64,000 nt of DNA from positions 67,186,033-67,250,032 of the forward strand of contig OX485804.1 of NCBI GenBank assembly GCA_950295325.1, read 5' to 3'. A program made the position numbers and the translations under genes. This document shows, one piece after another, positions 45,532 through 58,805 of this stretch (positions within the stretch are counted from its first letter, which is position 1; each line of letters opens with the position of its first letter). A model generated the notes under the pieces. That model did no database searches. It was not told where the DNA came from and saw nothing but the letters and a program-made list of their open reading frames with translations. This DNA comes from Polytrichum commune (lineage: Eukaryota > Streptophyta > Polytrichopsida > Polytrichales > Polytrichaceae).

Positions 45532-46828
45532 GTCTTTCCAGAACATGTGGCTCATGTTCTCGTTTGGATCAAAATATTTTTGCACACGTTTTCAAGTAAA
45601 CGAATAGACTTTCAAACTTTTTTTTGTAAAGGATGGTGTACTTTTGGTATGAATACATGTCTACGAATGAGCTCACTACAATGCCCACATAGGACCCTAA
45701 AAGATCTCCTAAGCCTTGACCATGAAATTGTGAAAGCCCAAAAGAAAGTGTCCGAAGCCCGTCCCAAGACACCTCCAAAATCATGTAGTGTGGTCACGGA
45801 CCCTCAAGTGTAGTGTGAAGTCATATGTGACCGGGCCCTCAACCAAATGCTATTTCAATGGATGTCTATTCATGCATGTCCTCACACATGATAAACTAGA
45901 ATAAATCAACGTTTGTGAGCATTTGGAGTGCCATGGTCTCCCCGGCTTTGTGTTAGGCCTACCTCCAAGAGGTGGTTTTTGAAAATAATTCAAATGACCA
46001 TGAAACATGATCCATTCGATGCCATGTCTGAATCCATGTAGACTTTACATCCATCTTGCATCCACTTACTCCGTTGGTCCCTCAAACGTAGTGTGAAGCG
46101 AACTTGGACCGGCTCCGCCTTTTCCACCAATGAGAGTGCTCGAAATGTAATGGTCATGGTCTCTGAGTCTCGTGTGTGAAGTGGCCCTAAGTCTCCTAGA
46201 TCGGAGTGCATAACATTTGCTAGATGAGTTCTATCATGCACACTAACCCAAAACATACATTCTTCATATGGAATTTCATCATCTATCATCGTATTCCCAT
46301 AGCTCAAGAACACTTTATGCGTGACCGGACTCTTGCTCATGGAACCGTGTGGCGTGGGGATGTTATCTAATGTCCCCCGACTTCTTGCATCGTCTTCAAA
46401 CCCATAAGGTTGTAGAGGCTTCGAGGTTGATGCTCGGGGGGTTCACTGGCGAAAATCGTAGAACAACGTGCGATAAAAAATAGGGTCTAATATATTCATT
46501 ATAGATAAATTTTGTAAAAAACTTACATATAATATAGGGGGTTTTAAAATAATGAAAAAGGATTACATGTAAAATACCATCACACCTTTATTTTGAAAAA
46601 TACCATACCTTATAATCTTTTCTGCAAGGTAAATAGCCCCCCAATAAATAGGTCCCAAACACACGTGTATGCAAAATATAAGAGGGAGTGAACCCCACAA
46701 GGGTTGATGGGGTCAGTTTTGGGTGCAAAGGAGGACTGGGGAGTTGGTTTGTTATTGGGTTGGGGCTTGTAAGGTAGAAATACCATAAGCGGTTAACCAC
46801 CCTCTAGCAGCGCACTAGACCACCGTTG
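45532..46828. other. intergenic, possible MITE fragments
   Basis: GTGTGAAGTCATATGTGACCGGGCCCT (45811-45837, split here for description) and GTGTGTGAAGTGGCCCTAA (about 46172-46190) look like single ends of elements related to the one at 44424, but I could not find their partners. Open frames of 116-132 codons show no known motif. Confidence 0.35.
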
Positions 46829-47145
46829 TAATGGTGAAGTGCCATTTCTAAAACGGATCATGGTTCGGTGGCAACTTTAATGCGTGCACACTTAGTGTAG
46901 CCAATGGGAGTCAAGTGTTAATGTACTCATGAGGTAGGGAGAATCTAGTGAACGAGTAGGGGGTTAGACAAACTTTCCACTTTGAGAAGTTGTGGAATTT
47001 TTTTGTACAAGGCAAAAAAATATGAAACAACTTGCATTCTTCATGAATCCTTCTCATCTATCTTGGAAAATTATCTCATGATTGTCAGACCAAATCTTCA
47101 ATGCGAATCGCCTTATTTTCACGGGTTATCTTATTTTCTACCTTG
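46829..47145 (+). repeat. long inverted repeat, left copy
   Basis: This copy begins TAATGGTGAAGTGCCATTTC, and its inverse is found at 57210-57570. Shared stretches include ACACTTAGTGTAGCCAATGG, GAGTCAAGTGTTA, AACTTGCATTCTTCA, TCTATCTTGGAAAATTATCTC and CTTCAATGCGAATC. The inner border is near ACCTTGAT at about 47140. Flanks outside the repeat do not match, so no target duplication is evident. Confidence 0.85.
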
Positions 47146-50100
47146 ATGCATCAAAGTTGTGCATTTAGACAACAAAACTCTTGACAATGCAAAAGCATAA
47201 CAATCAGAAAGCAGAGAAGTGCGTACCATTGTTCAAGGTAGATTCTACGTGGTGTGTGCCACCTGACACCGATTTTGAGGTCGACCTTGCATTGCCATGT
47301 TTTCGGCGCTTAAGACCTTGGCCTTCACGAGAGCAAACTTGACTTTGATAAAAGCAAAGCCAACACACGCATCGTGCTTGTCTGGGAACTCTTCCTCCGA
47401 ACTGTCTAATTGTCCCTCGGCATTGTGCACATGACCATCTGGAGCATGATGTTTGGGAATGTGATGGTTGTTTTGGAGCGATTATGAGTCAGGCCATAGT
47501 TTTTCACGAATGTGGACAATCACTTCGCCATGAAATCCATCAGGCTCTCCCTCCATTCGTTTGGTTCGCCATCCTAAAATTTCCGAAACATGGCACCAAA
47601 ATGCATAATGGAAGGTTCTAGGTGGTGTTGTCCGGCTTGTGTGTGTGTGGGGGGGGGGAGGTGAATTCCTTGATCCTAGGACAATCAAAGAGAGGAGGTA
47701 GTCGTCATCTAGAAGCAAATGATAGTTGAAGGTTGGATGCGCCCATTTCAAGCTTCATTTTTATATTTTCGGTTTCTTGCTCACCTGATATATGGGTAGG
47801 GGTTTAGGGTTTTGAATTCTTGTTGTGATTTCTCACATCTTTTTGGGAGCATTGCTGATGCATAAGGAGGGGACGACATCAACAAGAGGTGTTCTTATGA
47901 GCAATACCAACTACAATGCTGCAACTTGAGGTACTCAGTTTTAGTGAGGTTGATGGTCACAAACCATGTTTGCAATATCTTTGAAGTTGAAATTGTTCTC
48001 ACTTGTTGATGCCTATGCTAGTGCATAGCTTATTGGATCGTGTGAGTGTGTTGAGAATAACACATATGCAAAACTCAAATTACTACATGAAGGTATTCAT
48101 ATTGTAGATTGGCCCTTTCAATTCTTAGACGTTGAGAGTAGATGCAAGATTTAGTACAAGCTTGAGGGGCTCAATAGAGTTTCTTCGGATGTATATGTTC
48201 TACCACTAATTGACCCCAAACTTGAATCCAAATTGCTCATGTGTATGGTTGACTTAGATTTTGTATATGATTCCCAACCGACTCTAGAGTGCACAATGAA
48301 GGAGACTAAATTCCAAGATCTTACCCCTCTTGATGACTTTCACCAACCATTGCATTCCTTTGCTTGTTGTAGAGTTAGTAGTGAGAGCACCGACCATGTT
48401 GCACTTAACCTGAAATGTCGCGCACCTCTCCACGAGGAGTGTCCGCAACACCATGGGCACAAGGGGAACCCCGGAGTGACAACCGAGACTTGTGGTGACA
48501 AGGCCCAAGTGATCCTAGTGTGGGTGAGGGCCCCGGGCATTGGGCACGCCTCCCACCCACGGAGTCTAGAAGTCACAAGGGTAAGGCCATTAGCTAAGCG
48601 TAGCTTATGGCGTGCGGATTCTAGAATGCTCAAGAACACCTCAAGCGGAGGTGTGAGCTAGGAGGTATGGCAATTTGACTGGGGACAACAGTGACCTGGG
48701 AGTGGCGCCCGAGACTGCCTAGGTTTGAGCAGCCATAACTTCCTCAATACTTGCTTGAATGGGGCAACTGAGGGGTCCATCGGCATCTACGCAAAGAGAA
48801 AATGTCACTAAAGTGGTTTCTTGGTAGCATTAGAGATCATAGGAAGAAGTTATGATGGTTTGAAGTTGTTGAGGTCTTCTAGCACCAACAGCTAAGGGAA
48901 AATGTCTACTTGGCCCCAACCCTTGTAGAGAAACAAGAGGATACTTGACGGTGGGGTAGGGGCCGTGCCCAAAGTCCTAGAGGCTTATATGGGTGAGGCG
49001 GCTTTGCCGACTAACCCCACCCGGAGCATACTGTACTTGGCAATTTGCTCCGGGTTGTTGTAGTGTTGTTTTGGCTATACGATGATCAACTCAAGAGCGG
49101 ACTTCCATGGATTAAAGTCCACATTAACCATTGGCTACCTACTAAGGGGAGAGTCCCAAATGCATGTGTAGGACGGTTTGGTGACCAAGCCATGAGCTTG
49201 GAGGTCCACGGTATTGGGAGCTAACCATGCATGTACATGGGATGTGTAGGTAAGCGCTCGTGGCATTTGCTAGAGTTGGAAAGCGGTCAAGCTAAGTCAA
49301 GGAAAGCTAGCAAGGGTTGCAACATGAAATCCACATTGGTGAGTGCTTAGGTTATGGCTAGACATAAGCTGACCAAAGGAAAGTTACAAAATTCTGAATT
49401 TTGTTAACCTCAGAGGATCACCAAAGGCATTTGAGGTCGTCAAACTAGATTTGTGGTTATTGTAAAGGTAATTGTTTGGAATGTTGTAAATATTTTGGAT
49501 TCACCACTAGAGATCATTCCAAAAACACAATCCACAACCTCTTTGCCAAATTTTTTTAACTCACCTTATGTCTAACATACTTATTTAAAATTGGTGCCAA
49601 AGGAAATGAATTTAGTTTAGTGATCATCCCCACTCACAAGCCTCTAAAGGGAAGTTTATTGTTTTGACAACATTTGACCATCAAGCATTAGTGGTTGACT
49701 GCATTTAAATACTAAGTGCAGTGAATGAAACTAGTGCCGATGAGAAAAAAACATTTGCTCTAGTTGAGAATCTTGAATTGAAGGATGTCAAGTCTAGTTG
49801 GGGATGTGCTTGACAATCGAGGGTTATTGTGAGTGACAATAAGCGAATACATGAGCAACTTGTATGTGTAGAATGTGGGTTGGTACAAGAAGAATTGTCG
49901 CCAATCAAAGCAATTCAAATTTGCGGTTGTTGTCTGAGCCGTTAGCTCAGTTCAGTGTCATTGAGTTGAAGGTTTTTAGGGATGCTCTATGTGATTCTTA
50001 CTATGATGTCGAAATGCATTGTATAATTGTTATGTCAAAAGAAATGCAATAGTAAAAATCTCCAACTGCATGTTGAATTCTTTTGGGAAGGATTTAAGGC

Positions 50101-52540
50101 AGACGTTGCGGCAATGTCTTGGCAGATTGTATATTTTGGAGCACCACGGTTAGGGTTTAGGGTTTGGACTTTCTATCGTAAGCACAAAAAACTAGATGTT
50201 GTGTATTGAATGGTTTTAACCATTTGAACTTGAATAATGACAAAAATTCCTTCAAATGTAATCGTGTAAACCCTAAACAAACTCTATGACTGGTGTTGGC
50301 TAATTATGTTCTAATGCTACATGTATGTATGCAATCGTGGTTTCAAACAAAACTTTTGTAAGCATTTGCATGTTTTTTTAAACACAAGCATTTAATCACC
50401 AATTTCATGTATGTATGTTTTGAATGAATAGAGTGCAAACTAGGAAGCATATTTGTGTGCATTTTGTGTTGATGTGTTGATGTGGGAATTATGATCTTGT
50501 ATGTGTATGTGTCATATTTTACGTGACATCAAGAAAAACTACAATATATGTATGCCCATGTAAAAGAAGAATAAATACCAAGTTAACCTACCCTAGGGTC
50601 CTCAAACTAATGAATCTTATAAAATTACATAATAGAAGGGTCCAAAATATTTACCTTCTCCAATATAATTACCCCCCTAAATACACCTTGTGTTCTCATG
50701 TGTTCCTACTAAATACAAGGGAGTGACCCCCCCCCCCCCCGAGGGCAAGATATTTTGTTTTAGCCCACGTTTTGATAACATTTGTGCTCATGCACCTAGG
50801 AGGAGGAGGAGGAGGAGGAGGATTGGTTAGCTAAAGGCAATTTATCACCATTCTAACGAAATGGAGATAAGGGTGCGCAATTGCTTCACCTTTTTATGTG
50901 GATAAGGGCAAGGAATTTTGGTTATGGTTGTTGGTGTTGTCGCGATTTGCAGTTGGGAGTGGCAATTCAAATTGAAAGAACGTTTTGCTACCACCCATGG
51001 GTTTTCAACACGAATGTCTAGCCAAAAGGTAATGCCACAAATGGTAAAATGTTGGGAAGCACTCTAGGATCCCGAGGGTGCATGCTTCTCATTTGGCATA
51101 TGCCTCATGGCCCACAAACCATTAAGTACAAAGTGGGGACATCGACACAAAAATATTGATGACCATGGGCTTTCCACCCTTCAAAGTTGCCCACCTCTTT
51201 CTACACCAGAGTTGCCCACGCTTCAAGGGCAAACATGAAAGAGTATGTGGACCAATTTCAAAGCTCCGGTCATAACCCTTGTTGACCAAGAAAAACAAAA
51301 TCTGCTAAAACAATATATTATGTTGAATCGTGACCCTATACACTGCACTCCGTTTAGAATTTCTCATATTACAACATGTTGCAATCCATATGCCAAAAAA
51401 AGATTTCAAGGGTGCAGGTTTTTAGACTTATGAAATTATCATAGGCCCATTTTGGGCTTGGCAATAGCTTATGGATTAAGGGTTAAGAAGGCATATACAA
51501 TTGGTGCATGCTTAAAAAAACTTCAAACATATTGATATTTGCCAATGCCCACCTATTTAAATTGGAGGAATATTAATCTTTGGTGCATGCTTAATTGAGG
51601 AAATTGTAATGCAAGGTGTTGCATCTTCTACTTTGGGAAGGTAAATGTAATGGATATGTGGATGTTTTTGGGGGATCCATAAAAGTCATTGGCAGAACCT
51701 AACACTAGTTGCAAGTTCCCATATACCTATTGTAAGTGCTAGACGGAAAAGAAAACAAAAGAAAAAAGAAAAAATTTCATTGTTTTGACACCAGCATGTG
51801 TCATTCACTCATCACCTCTGGTCACTTCCATATGGGGGTGGAGGCAAGGGTGACCACGCTAGGCAATGGCAATTGTATTTGCAATAGCTCAAAACTAGGA
51901 AAATGTGCGCAAAAGTGCACATGTTCTCTTGATTTCAACATGTTGTATTGGAACATAGGACATAATGAAATGAATTCTCCTAATTTAGATGAAACACCAA
52001 TGTTTTAGAGAAGGTCAAAGTGATTTGACCCAAGGAAGCTTTCCCCTTTCTTTAACTTATTTGCAAGAAATGCTACTTGATTTCTACCCCTTTATAAGCA
52101 TGCTTGACTCTTGGCCTGCAAGAGCCGAGGAATGCCACAAATATACAACTGTAAGATCAATTTTTGGCCATAGCCTAGCCGAATTAGGCAATTTTCAAAC
52201 TTTGACGGCATTCATCCGACTATTAGACTTTGGATGTAATCTGAAGTAGAAGTTAGAGGCAATTGCCGTTGAGAATCGGTTACGACCCTAACCGACTTTT
52301 CCTCCTCCTCGACACCATAAGGAGGAGGCGAGCAAAGACGTAGACATGCTATTTACATTTTACATAATCTTACATAGTCTCAACATAGAGTAGCAATAAG
52401 CAGTGAATGTCGAAACTCAATGATTGAGGTCGGCCATAGACACTTAACCGAGCAATATGTTGGTACATGTAGAATTAGGCGAAAGAGCCAAGTGATTCAA
52501 ACTCTAAATTAATTTGGAAACTTAACAATGTGAGTGAAAT
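47146..52540. other. interior of the inverted-repeat interval, no supported gene
   Basis: Minus-strand frames at 47245-47430 and 47482-47751 and a plus frame at 48233-48661 (142 codons) carry no recognised motif. Short repeats: G10 near 47650, C13 at 50728-50740, (AGG)8 at 50800-50823 and two TTTAGGG units at 50150-50165. No host gene can be supported. Confidence 0.4.
50728..50823. repeat. poly-C tract and (AGG)n microsatellite
   Basis: A run of about 13 C at 50728-50740 and an (AGG)8 tract at about 50800-50823. Confidence 0.93.
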
Positions 52541-52544
52541 GAAG

Positions 52545-52607
52545 CAATCGTCATGTAATCGTCATGCTAAGTGCAATCGTCATGCTAAGTGCAATCGTCA
52601 TGTAGTG
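52545..52607. repeat. 18-bp tandem repeat, about three copies
   Basis: The unit CAATCGTCATGCTAAGTG occurs twice in full, with partial copies on both sides. Confidence 0.92.
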
Positions 52608-55140
52608 GAATTCTTATTGATGTTGTCTCATACTGCTGAATGAAAATAATGTTTGGTGTGATTTCCGACAATAACCGTGAGTGTTGAAATAGACGAATCA
52701 TCCGCCAAGAGGGCAAGGAACTTTGAAAGTAATGTCTGAAAGTCAATTATGGTCGTAGTCCAAATATGGCCATAAACATGAGAGATATTGCTCTCAATCT
52801 GAGATAGTGTATGAGGACTGACTGCTAAGAGAGAAAGGGCAATGGCCTGAAGAAGTGATGGAGAGTGGAAGTCTATAGGTAGAAGATCACAACAATGTTA
52901 CGAAAAGTTGGAGTGTCAAAGATACGAAGTCTTGAGCGATAGGTCAAGTAGGAGGAAGTTTAAGTGCTAAACCTCATAGAGTAATGTCTGAAGAGGCAAA
53001 TGTCTAGATTATAGGCAATGAGCGGAGAAGCTGAAGCTTGAGCCATTTTTAGAGAAAGCGAATAGCCAGAGTGTGAGCGTTACAAACTGAGAGGTATGGG
53101 ATGGGCAAAGTCATTGTTGAGGGAGTTTGATAGGCCATAGCCATGACCAAAGGCTTGAGCTGCAATAGATATTACTTTGTGGCAACTACCTAAGAGAGGA
53201 TATAGCCTGGGTAAGTTAGTCGCATATCGCCAACCAATATAGTGAAGTAGGCTTGTAGGGATGGTGAAGCCTAGTGAGGGTTGACGTGGGCAATAAAATG
53301 CATAGACAATATGATAAGGAGAAGAAGACTTTACCTTGTGAGATAAGATTGAATTCCAAGCAAGTCCTTTAGACAATTTAAAAACTAATCAAAGGATATA
53401 GCCTGATTATTATATAATGTTGACATATTAACTATGTGAATGACCTTCGAGATGAGTTGTCAGGTCTGTTGGGAGACGAAGGTGGAGGTTACAGTTTCCA
53501 AAGACTTGCTCGATGAGTGTAAATAAGCTAAATGGATTTAATTTGAGATTATCGCAAACATAAATCATCACAAATAAAGACAAAGGTGGATACTAAAAAG
53601 ACGATACCCCGGATGTGTTGTCCTGACTATGAGTTACTGATTATTTGCCAAGCTCTTGAGCTTCACGATTGCATTAAGTCAAAACCTTAGAGTGATAGAG
53701 CACACCTTGAGATAGGACGGAAATCACTCACTACGGAAATATCACAAATGAACCCTTGAAGAGTGGGATATTTCAATATTAAAGAGAGTAAAAAATGAGA
53801 GTTATCATAAAATGTTATTAAGAACCTTAATCTAATGTGACATTAACCCTTATAGACACTAGCTTAGTCTTCCTTGAGACTTAGTTCCTTGGGTTGTTGT
53901 TTTTAAGTAATAGCAAAAAGCTAACTACAACAACTCCTACATGCATATGAGACTTGGGTAACAAACCCTGTCTAACTAAAATCTTACAAATCTAAGATGG
54001 TGGTAGATTTGCAAAAAAATTCTATTATGCAGGATATGTTACCTAGGATTTGTATGTTTCTAGTGAATACAAAACTTTGCAAGAGGTGATATTTTCTTGA
54101 GAGAAAATATTGTACAAATAGAATTGTTTATGATTGGACACACTCCTCATGAAAAGTATTGAATTTCACATATTATTTTTCTAGAAATTTCAAAATGTAG
54201 GTTGTGAAATTGGATTATATGCATATGAGAATAAGTAGTGTGTTGTCCTCTGCATTAGCTGAAAAGGCCAGGTTGGATAAACTGGTGATAGCAATCATGT
54301 GGTGGTCTGCTGGGGTGGGGGGGGGGTTTGATGGGACTCATGCCCTAATCACACCAACATTTCCGTCCAGTTCCAGCTGTGAGATTGTTGGGAATTATGT
54401 TAAGAAATAGATGTTGGCCCACCATTTTTCACTTTATTACAACTGAAGATGCCGACGGATGATGTTAGAACAAGCCAATGTGATCAACCCCTCATACTGG
54501 GCCCGAGGACATGTTGCGGGAATAATAGGTTTTAGAAGTCATCATCGGCAACAGTATTGGACAGAGAGCGGTATTGAGTTGTGTACCATAAGGCCTATTT
54601 TGTTACAACTCATATAAATATCATTACTGTTGGATAAAGTAGTCAATCAAGCTTGTCTTCTCTACTTACCTTCTTTGTTGCAGCCTATCAAGATGTGAGG
54701 AAACTCTAGGATCTGGATGCCAAGGCCGCCTCCGGTGAGACAATGATGGAGGGGAAGCACATGATGCAAAAACATGCACACTCAACAAAATCTTGACGAG
54801 GATCAACATATATCTTCATTGATTATGTGGCTTCATTCGGTCATGTAGATTATGTCCTGACACTAGCTAGAAGGAAACATGGTTATTTTCCACACAAAAA
54901 TGACACTAATCTGACACTTTTAAGTGACCAACACACATGTCATCGAGGTTGCAGCCATTGTGGAGAAGGTGTCATCTTGGACAAGTCCTATTTTTTTAAC
55001 AAATGGGATGTCAAAATTGTGTCGTGGTTTTAGCAAGTACAAACTTTGACCTCAGCGGTAAATTTTTTTATTATGTATAAATTTTAGGGGTGATTTAATT
55101 TAATTTATTTATTTATACATATCTCATTAAAAATAATGTG
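52608..55140. other. intergenic, no supported gene
   Basis: The longest frame is 98 codons (53080-53376 minus) and resembles no family I can name. A G8 tract lies near 54317. Confidence 0.42.
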
Positions 55141-55320
55141 TAGGTAGTACCTCCTGGTACACCACCCCGTCTACCTCCGGTAGGTGCCTACCCACTTGCA
55201 AGGCTAGGCAATGGGTAGAAGGTTGGGCAATGGGCAATAGGTTGGGCAATTTTGTTATTCAAACCTTGAACCTCGTGGTTCCCACTTGGAGGCCTTAGCC
55301 ACTAAGTCATTCAACTTCAT
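55141..55320 (-). repeat. tRNA-derived SINE-like element
   Basis: On the minus strand TGACTTAGTGGCTAAGG (55309-55293) is an A-box match and GAGGTTCAAGG (55274-55264) a B-box match. They are followed by an unrelated body with GCCCAACC/GCCCATTGCC repeats and TAGGCACCTACCGGAGG-type words common in plant SINEs. The 3' limit and target duplication are not resolved. Confidence 0.45.
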
Positions 55321-55386
55321 GTGGTATATATGGAATGCTTTAAGCCTTTGTATATGAGAGCTACTATTTGCTCTCTACTCCTATAT

Positions 55387-55560
55387 GTATTGTATTGTAT
55401 TGTATTGTATTGTATTTATTTATTTACTGCCCATTCTTTATTGTTTATATTATATTGTTTATATTTACTGCCTATTGTTTATTTTTAGAGCATATTATTT
55501 ATTATTTATTGTCTAGAGTCTATTATTTATTGTCTATTATTTACTATGTATTATTATAAT
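55387..55560. repeat. (TATTG)n and degenerate T/A/TG-rich repeat
   Basis: Six perfect TATTG units (55387-55418) grade into an imperfect TTATTGTTTAT-type array to about 55560. Confidence 0.88.
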
Positions 55561-57209
55561 ACTTTAATGTTAGATGAATGAAAGATATATTTGTATGCAG
55601 TAATTGCCTCTCTCCTATCTTAGTAGTTAATGAAGAAGGTGACTCACATCTAGGTCTAAATCTAGCTAGAAGATCTATAAAACTAATTAAATATAGAACA
55701 TTCCTACACGGACCTTTTGCATAACAATAAAGTGACAGAACTCCCACACATGTAAGAAATATTGCGCGGAGCTCAAAACTCCAACATAAAAGTTTTTAAT
55801 GTCGTGGCCTCATGTCCAAGCGACCGGGTTTTCTTCTATTATGATGAGTGACAAATTGGGGAAATAAATTGCACCACCTTGTAAATTGGTGTGTGTTTGA
55901 CTCTTAATGTTGTTTACAAAACGGGTCTTTGCTATATCTATATCTAAAAGAGAATGCCACATTAAAATTATTAGTTGGTTGAAACCTGTAGAAAAATTGA
56001 TGCGCCATGATCATGGGTGCACACCTAGGACAACTAAGTAAGTGGGCAACTATTTAACTAGCTAAAAGCTCCAACTAGCTAGAGCTATGCATCAATTCGG
56101 TGTCTCAAAAGAATAGCTAGCTAAAATTAAGTGTCATAATCCGTGCGAGAAAAGGTAGGTAGCTGAAGTTAGCTAAGAGCTAGCTGGAATCTGAATGCGA
56201 TCTCGGTGGAATGAGTGATGTCATTGCACCCAAACGGTCATCTCTCATACCCAGACTCGTTGAAGCGGCTATGTTTCTGAAACTGGACATGAGCTCGATT
56301 CTCAATAATCCAACATATGTCACGGAATCTCCGATTTGGAAGACCTTGATTCCATCTCATCCTTAATTACCAAATGACATTGACAATTCCGATGATAATG
56401 AAAATAATGAAGAACATGATGATGATGATCTATCACTACTGCTAGTCGAAAGTGAAGAAGCCGATTATACGTGTTGTTTTTAAGCCTCTCAATTTCCCTA
56501 TGCAGCAACATGAAAATACAGAGCCAACTGAGAGCAATACAACAACACATGTATTGTTTGGTTTCGTTTGAATGAACATGCTTGTCACACAACTTTTTAG
56601 CTAGTCGAAGTTGAGTGAAAACGAGAGTATTGAAAAAGCTAGCTAGCTAAAGCTAAGTGACAAACAGGGGCCCGGAAAATTAAGCTAGGTGATGCTAGTT
56701 GGCCAGCTATCCAAGACCTGCGTGGGTGTAACTTCCGGCAATTATAGTGCACAATTTCATAAGCTAGAGTGGCATTTTCTTGATGGTGAGGATTCGTGGT
56801 ATAACTTGGGGTGACGTTTGTGTCGCAGGGCGAAGAAAGGATGGACATGCACACATTGAGCCACTTGGCCACCATGGCTACATCGAAATGGGCAAGAAGA
56901 GTGCATTTGCTACCGACGAGCGATCCGGCGATGATGCAGCTAGTGTTGCTGGTTGCGAAATCAATGAGTCCAAGTTCACAAAATCGATGAGTCCAAGTTC
57001 ACGAATTCGATGCAAACAAGATACTAAGTTAGTATTGATTGCAAAGGCTAACTTGCATGAGCAGAGGCTGGGGGTAGTCAGTGTTGTCGTGGCGGTTTCC
57101 AGTGTCAGGCAAGCAGTGATGGGTCGCCTTCTCCATCCGGTGACAACTCCAGGGATGTGGCTTCCTAGGAAACCAGCTCCACTGCCTCGGTGCCAGTTCC
57201 TTTATAAGG
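55561..57209. other. intergenic; AGCTAGCT-rich patch and one 147-codon frame
   Basis: AGCTAGCTAAA words recur at 56040-56190 and 56590-56700, possibly ends of a further decayed element. A plus-strand frame at 56780-57223 is open for 147 codons and runs into the right inverted repeat; it has an internal GAGTCCAAGTTCAC duplication and no recognised domain. Confidence 0.4.
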
Positions 57210-57570
57210 TAGGAATACCATAACCCGTGAAACTAAGGTGATTCGCATTGAAGATCTGGTCTGACAATCATGAGATAATTTTCCAAGATAGACGAGAAGG
57301 ATTCGTGAAGAATGCAAGTTGTTTCATATTTTTTTGTTCTATATAAAAAATGCTACAATTTTTCAAAGTGGAAAGTTGTGCAAATCCCTACTTGTTCACT
57401 AGATTCTCCTTGCACCGAATACGGTAATCCACATTTTCATACATAACATCGCCTAAATCGATTACCGCATGAGTACACTAACACTTGACTCCCATTGGCT
57501 ACACTAAGTGTGCACGCATTGGGGTTACCGTTGAACCATGATCGGTTTTAGAAATGGCACTTCACCATTA
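57210..57570 (-). repeat. long inverted repeat, right copy
   Basis: Inverse copy of 46829-47145. Read on the minus strand it begins TAATGGTGAAGTGCCATTTC and ends near CACGGGTTATGGTATTCC. It contains a roughly 40-bp block (about 57420-57465) absent from the left copy. Confidence 0.85.
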
Positions 57571-58040
57571 ATAGGCAACATTTTTTTTTGCCCATCATAG
57601 AATTGGCCATATGTGTTAGAGTAGGAAGCTACAGGCTATATATTCTCCCCTTTCAAGTGTACATTGTTGGGTCTCAGTGCGGGCTCTGCCTTTGCTAGGC
57701 TCATTGACAATGCTTCTGTCACTGCGCACTAGTATAGATGAAGCTTTTTAAATTTTCATTGTTCGAAGTTGGATGTAATAAAGCTTTCTTTTGGTATGTG
57801 GCACTGACATGTCTTTTTGTAAACAAAGCATTTTCTGCGTTTTTGTGCAACCAACTGCTATTCTACTAGAAATCCCAATAAGTATCAAACAAAGGTAAAC
57901 GCATATTAAGTAACTGAATTAGGCTGGTCGGATTGGTGATTACTTGACCACTGAGAACTAAGCACCGAATCTGAACAAACAGTGAACTGGAAGAAAGATA
58001 AAACACATAGCGCCTTAAGGCCATTTCACACAAGGGTCTA
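57571..58040. other. intergenic, nothing recognised
   Basis: A T9 run and otherwise unremarkable AT-rich sequence. Confidence 0.5.
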
Positions 58041-58247
58041 CACTGATTATCCTAATTAGTGTGTGTTACTATTCGGAGTTAAACAATGCTATAAATATCT
58101 AATAAGAGTCTAATATTTTACAAAGCAAAGTCACTTATGTCCTATACTGTCCACACAACTTATTGAATTTTACTTAGTAAAAATTGAATAATATTATAGC
58201 ATTGTGTAACTTTAACTAGTAACATGCACTAATTGGGATAATTGGTG
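58041..58247. mobile_element. MITE family M, short form (207 bp)
   Basis: The left end CACTGATTATCCTAATTAGTG and right end (rc CACCAATTATCCCAATTAGTG) are inverted and flanked by TA (58039-58040, 58248-58249). Pairing continues inward through GTTAC and CAATGCTATAA for about 65 bp. The internal TATTCGGAGTTA is shared with the intronic copy at 24077. Confidence 0.85.
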
Positions 58248-58803
58248 TAGTGACCACAAGGTTAAATGTTTTATGATGTAATCGTGGTTATGGTCGGTGC
58301 TCCGAACACCGTGACCAAGAAAAAACCACGTCACATTTGAAAAGCCTTGGTCACGCAACACGGTCATAGTGCAAAACAAACTTAGATTGGGGCATAGTAT
58401 TTTTTAATTGAAAATGAAAATAATAAGTAATTCAATTGAGATAAATATAGACATTTTCATAGCAACTTAATCTAAATTTAGAATTCTCCTCAATATGGAT
58501 GTCTTAATTTTTGTTGAGACAACCTATTTGAGTTCTCTCACCACAAAATCTAGGTGACTACCAAACATTATCCATTTTTGAACATGTAGGAATCCATGTC
58601 ACTTTCTCATTAAGTTTCAACCATTCTCACCCATGGCCACTTCTATTTTGGGTGACCTTCTGTAAAATGATATGAGATCGGCACTCATTTCTCAACCAAT
58701 GAGATTTTGAGAAGTGGTCATCAAGGTCACTAGTTAGCAGTGTAAATCGAAAAAGTGGATGATGAGACCCAGGAGCGACAAGTCATCTACCTACTTAAAA
58801 GGA
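58248..58803. other. intergenic, short CGGTCA-rich inverted words
   Basis: At 58275-58375, TGGTCACG and CGTGACCA words alternate (ACACCGTGACCAAG, TTGGTCACGCAACACGG) and could fold. No gene is present. Confidence 0.45.
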
Positions 58804-58805
58804 TA

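Noticed and set aside
48703-48714. TGGCGCCCGAGA resembling a tRNA-Lys primer binding site of an LTR element
   Set aside because: No LTR end directly upstream and no gag or pol sequence downstream, so the match is probably chance.
50150-50165. TTTAGGG telomere-like repeat
   Set aside because: Only two units; too short to call an interstitial telomere.
53080-53376. 98-codon minus frame considered as a PPR-like fragment
   Set aside because: The spacing of Trp, Ser and Gly residues does not follow the 35-residue PPR pattern, and flanking frames do not continue it.
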